Source of the DNA: Brooklawnia sp937867175
GTDB taxonomy: Bacteria > Actinomycetota > Actinomycetes > Propionibacteriales > Propionibacteriaceae
DNA: 48,348 nucleotides
Direction of reading: 5' to 3'
NCBI GenBank assembly: GCA_036821905.1
Contig: DAISIR010000022.1
Span: 1 to 48,348, forward strand
A model generated the notes under the pieces. The model ran no database searches, was not told where the DNA came from, and saw nothing but the letters and a program-made list of their open reading frames with translations. Both the position numbers and the translations under genes were made by a program. Positions within the stretch are counted from its first letter, which is position 1. Every line of letters begins with the position of its first letter. Below are positions 48,303 through 48,348 of the stretch, one piece after another.

Positions 48303-48348
48303 TGCACAGCGGGCACTTGCCGACTTTTTCGACGGATCCCTCCGCACA
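48303..48348 (+). pseudogene. DNA photolyase fragment (3' side of the insertion), runs off the right edge
   Basis: Joined to the 46385-46620 fragment across the CTAG duplication, the frame continues AQRALADFFDGSLR, matching the photolyase pattern after RPGEA (a helix with Leu and Phe before the Leu-Tyr segment). Only 46 bases are seen here; the rest of the gene would lie to the right of this window. Confidence 0.7.

Noticed and set aside
1..48348. CRISPR arrays, rRNA genes or a replication origin
   Set aside because: No regularly spaced repeats, rRNA-like sequence or DnaA-box cluster was seen.

Overview
This is high-GC actinobacterial DNA. GTG starts are common, many neighbouring genes overlap by 4 bases (ATGA/GTGA), and several genes have a TAnnnT-like -10 box 6-7 bases before the start codon, as in leaderless transcripts. 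The actinobacterial pmt, a Ctc-type L25 and the block mfd / pth-rplY-prs-glmU / tetR / ispE-rsmA-tatD-rsmI / pmt match the neighbourhood I know from Mycobacterium tuberculosis (Rv1002c to Rv1020). The gene content would suit Propionibacteriales, but the species cannot be fixed from the sequence alone.

Layout. 1-1.2 kb: a deleted DUF222/HNH endonuclease remnant, then a VapBC toxin-antitoxin pair. 1.2-5.8 kb: a UbiB-like atypical kinase behind a PadR regulator, a membrane-anchored alpha/beta-hydrolase and a small holin-like membrane protein. 5.9-9.4 kb: an M20 dipeptidase coupled to a YfcC-type carrier, and a radical-SAM sulfatase-maturase remnant with an internal deletion. 9.5-14.4 kb: a 32-codon small frame coupled to two membrane proteins, and a P-type ATPase. 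14.4-17.2 kb: an AT-rich gap, then a sugar porter and a PfkB sugar kinase. 17.3-24.9 kb: the housekeeping block mfd, pth, rplY, prs, glmU. 25.2-28.4 kb: a very large MacB-like ABC transporter. 28.4-30.8 kb: an XhoI/PaeR7I-like restriction-modification pair beside an unusual tRNA-Gln(TTG). 31.1-37.5 kb: tetR, marR, ispE, rsmA, tatD, rsmI and the divergent pmt. 37.5-39.7 kb: a uracil/xanthine permease and a histidine phosphatase. 39.7-43.6 kb: a siderophore importer operon behind a DtxR/IdeR-type iron box, then a nitroreductase. 44.3-48.3 kb: tRNA-His and a pile-up of mobile DNA.

The right end is the most eventful part. A large serine recombinase has a reading frame that ends antisense inside tRNA-His. 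Upstream of it lies a both-ends-truncated TIR-like protein resembling Thoeris ThsB. Next comes a DNA photolyase gene that lacks its 5' part and is also split by a complete IS1380-family element, with CTAG target duplications and 14/18 matching terminal repeats. Rejoining the sequence across the element restores the photolyase reading frame. Both mobile-element genes (recombinase and transposase) carry an inverted repeat that could mask their own ribosome binding site.

I see no rRNA, CRISPR array or replication origin. No intact undescribed defence system is visible. The strongest leads are the degraded TIR gene, the possible ribosome-site-masking structures, the cysteine-rich tail on the siderophore ATPase, the repeat-bearing ABC transporter and the 32-codon coupled frame.
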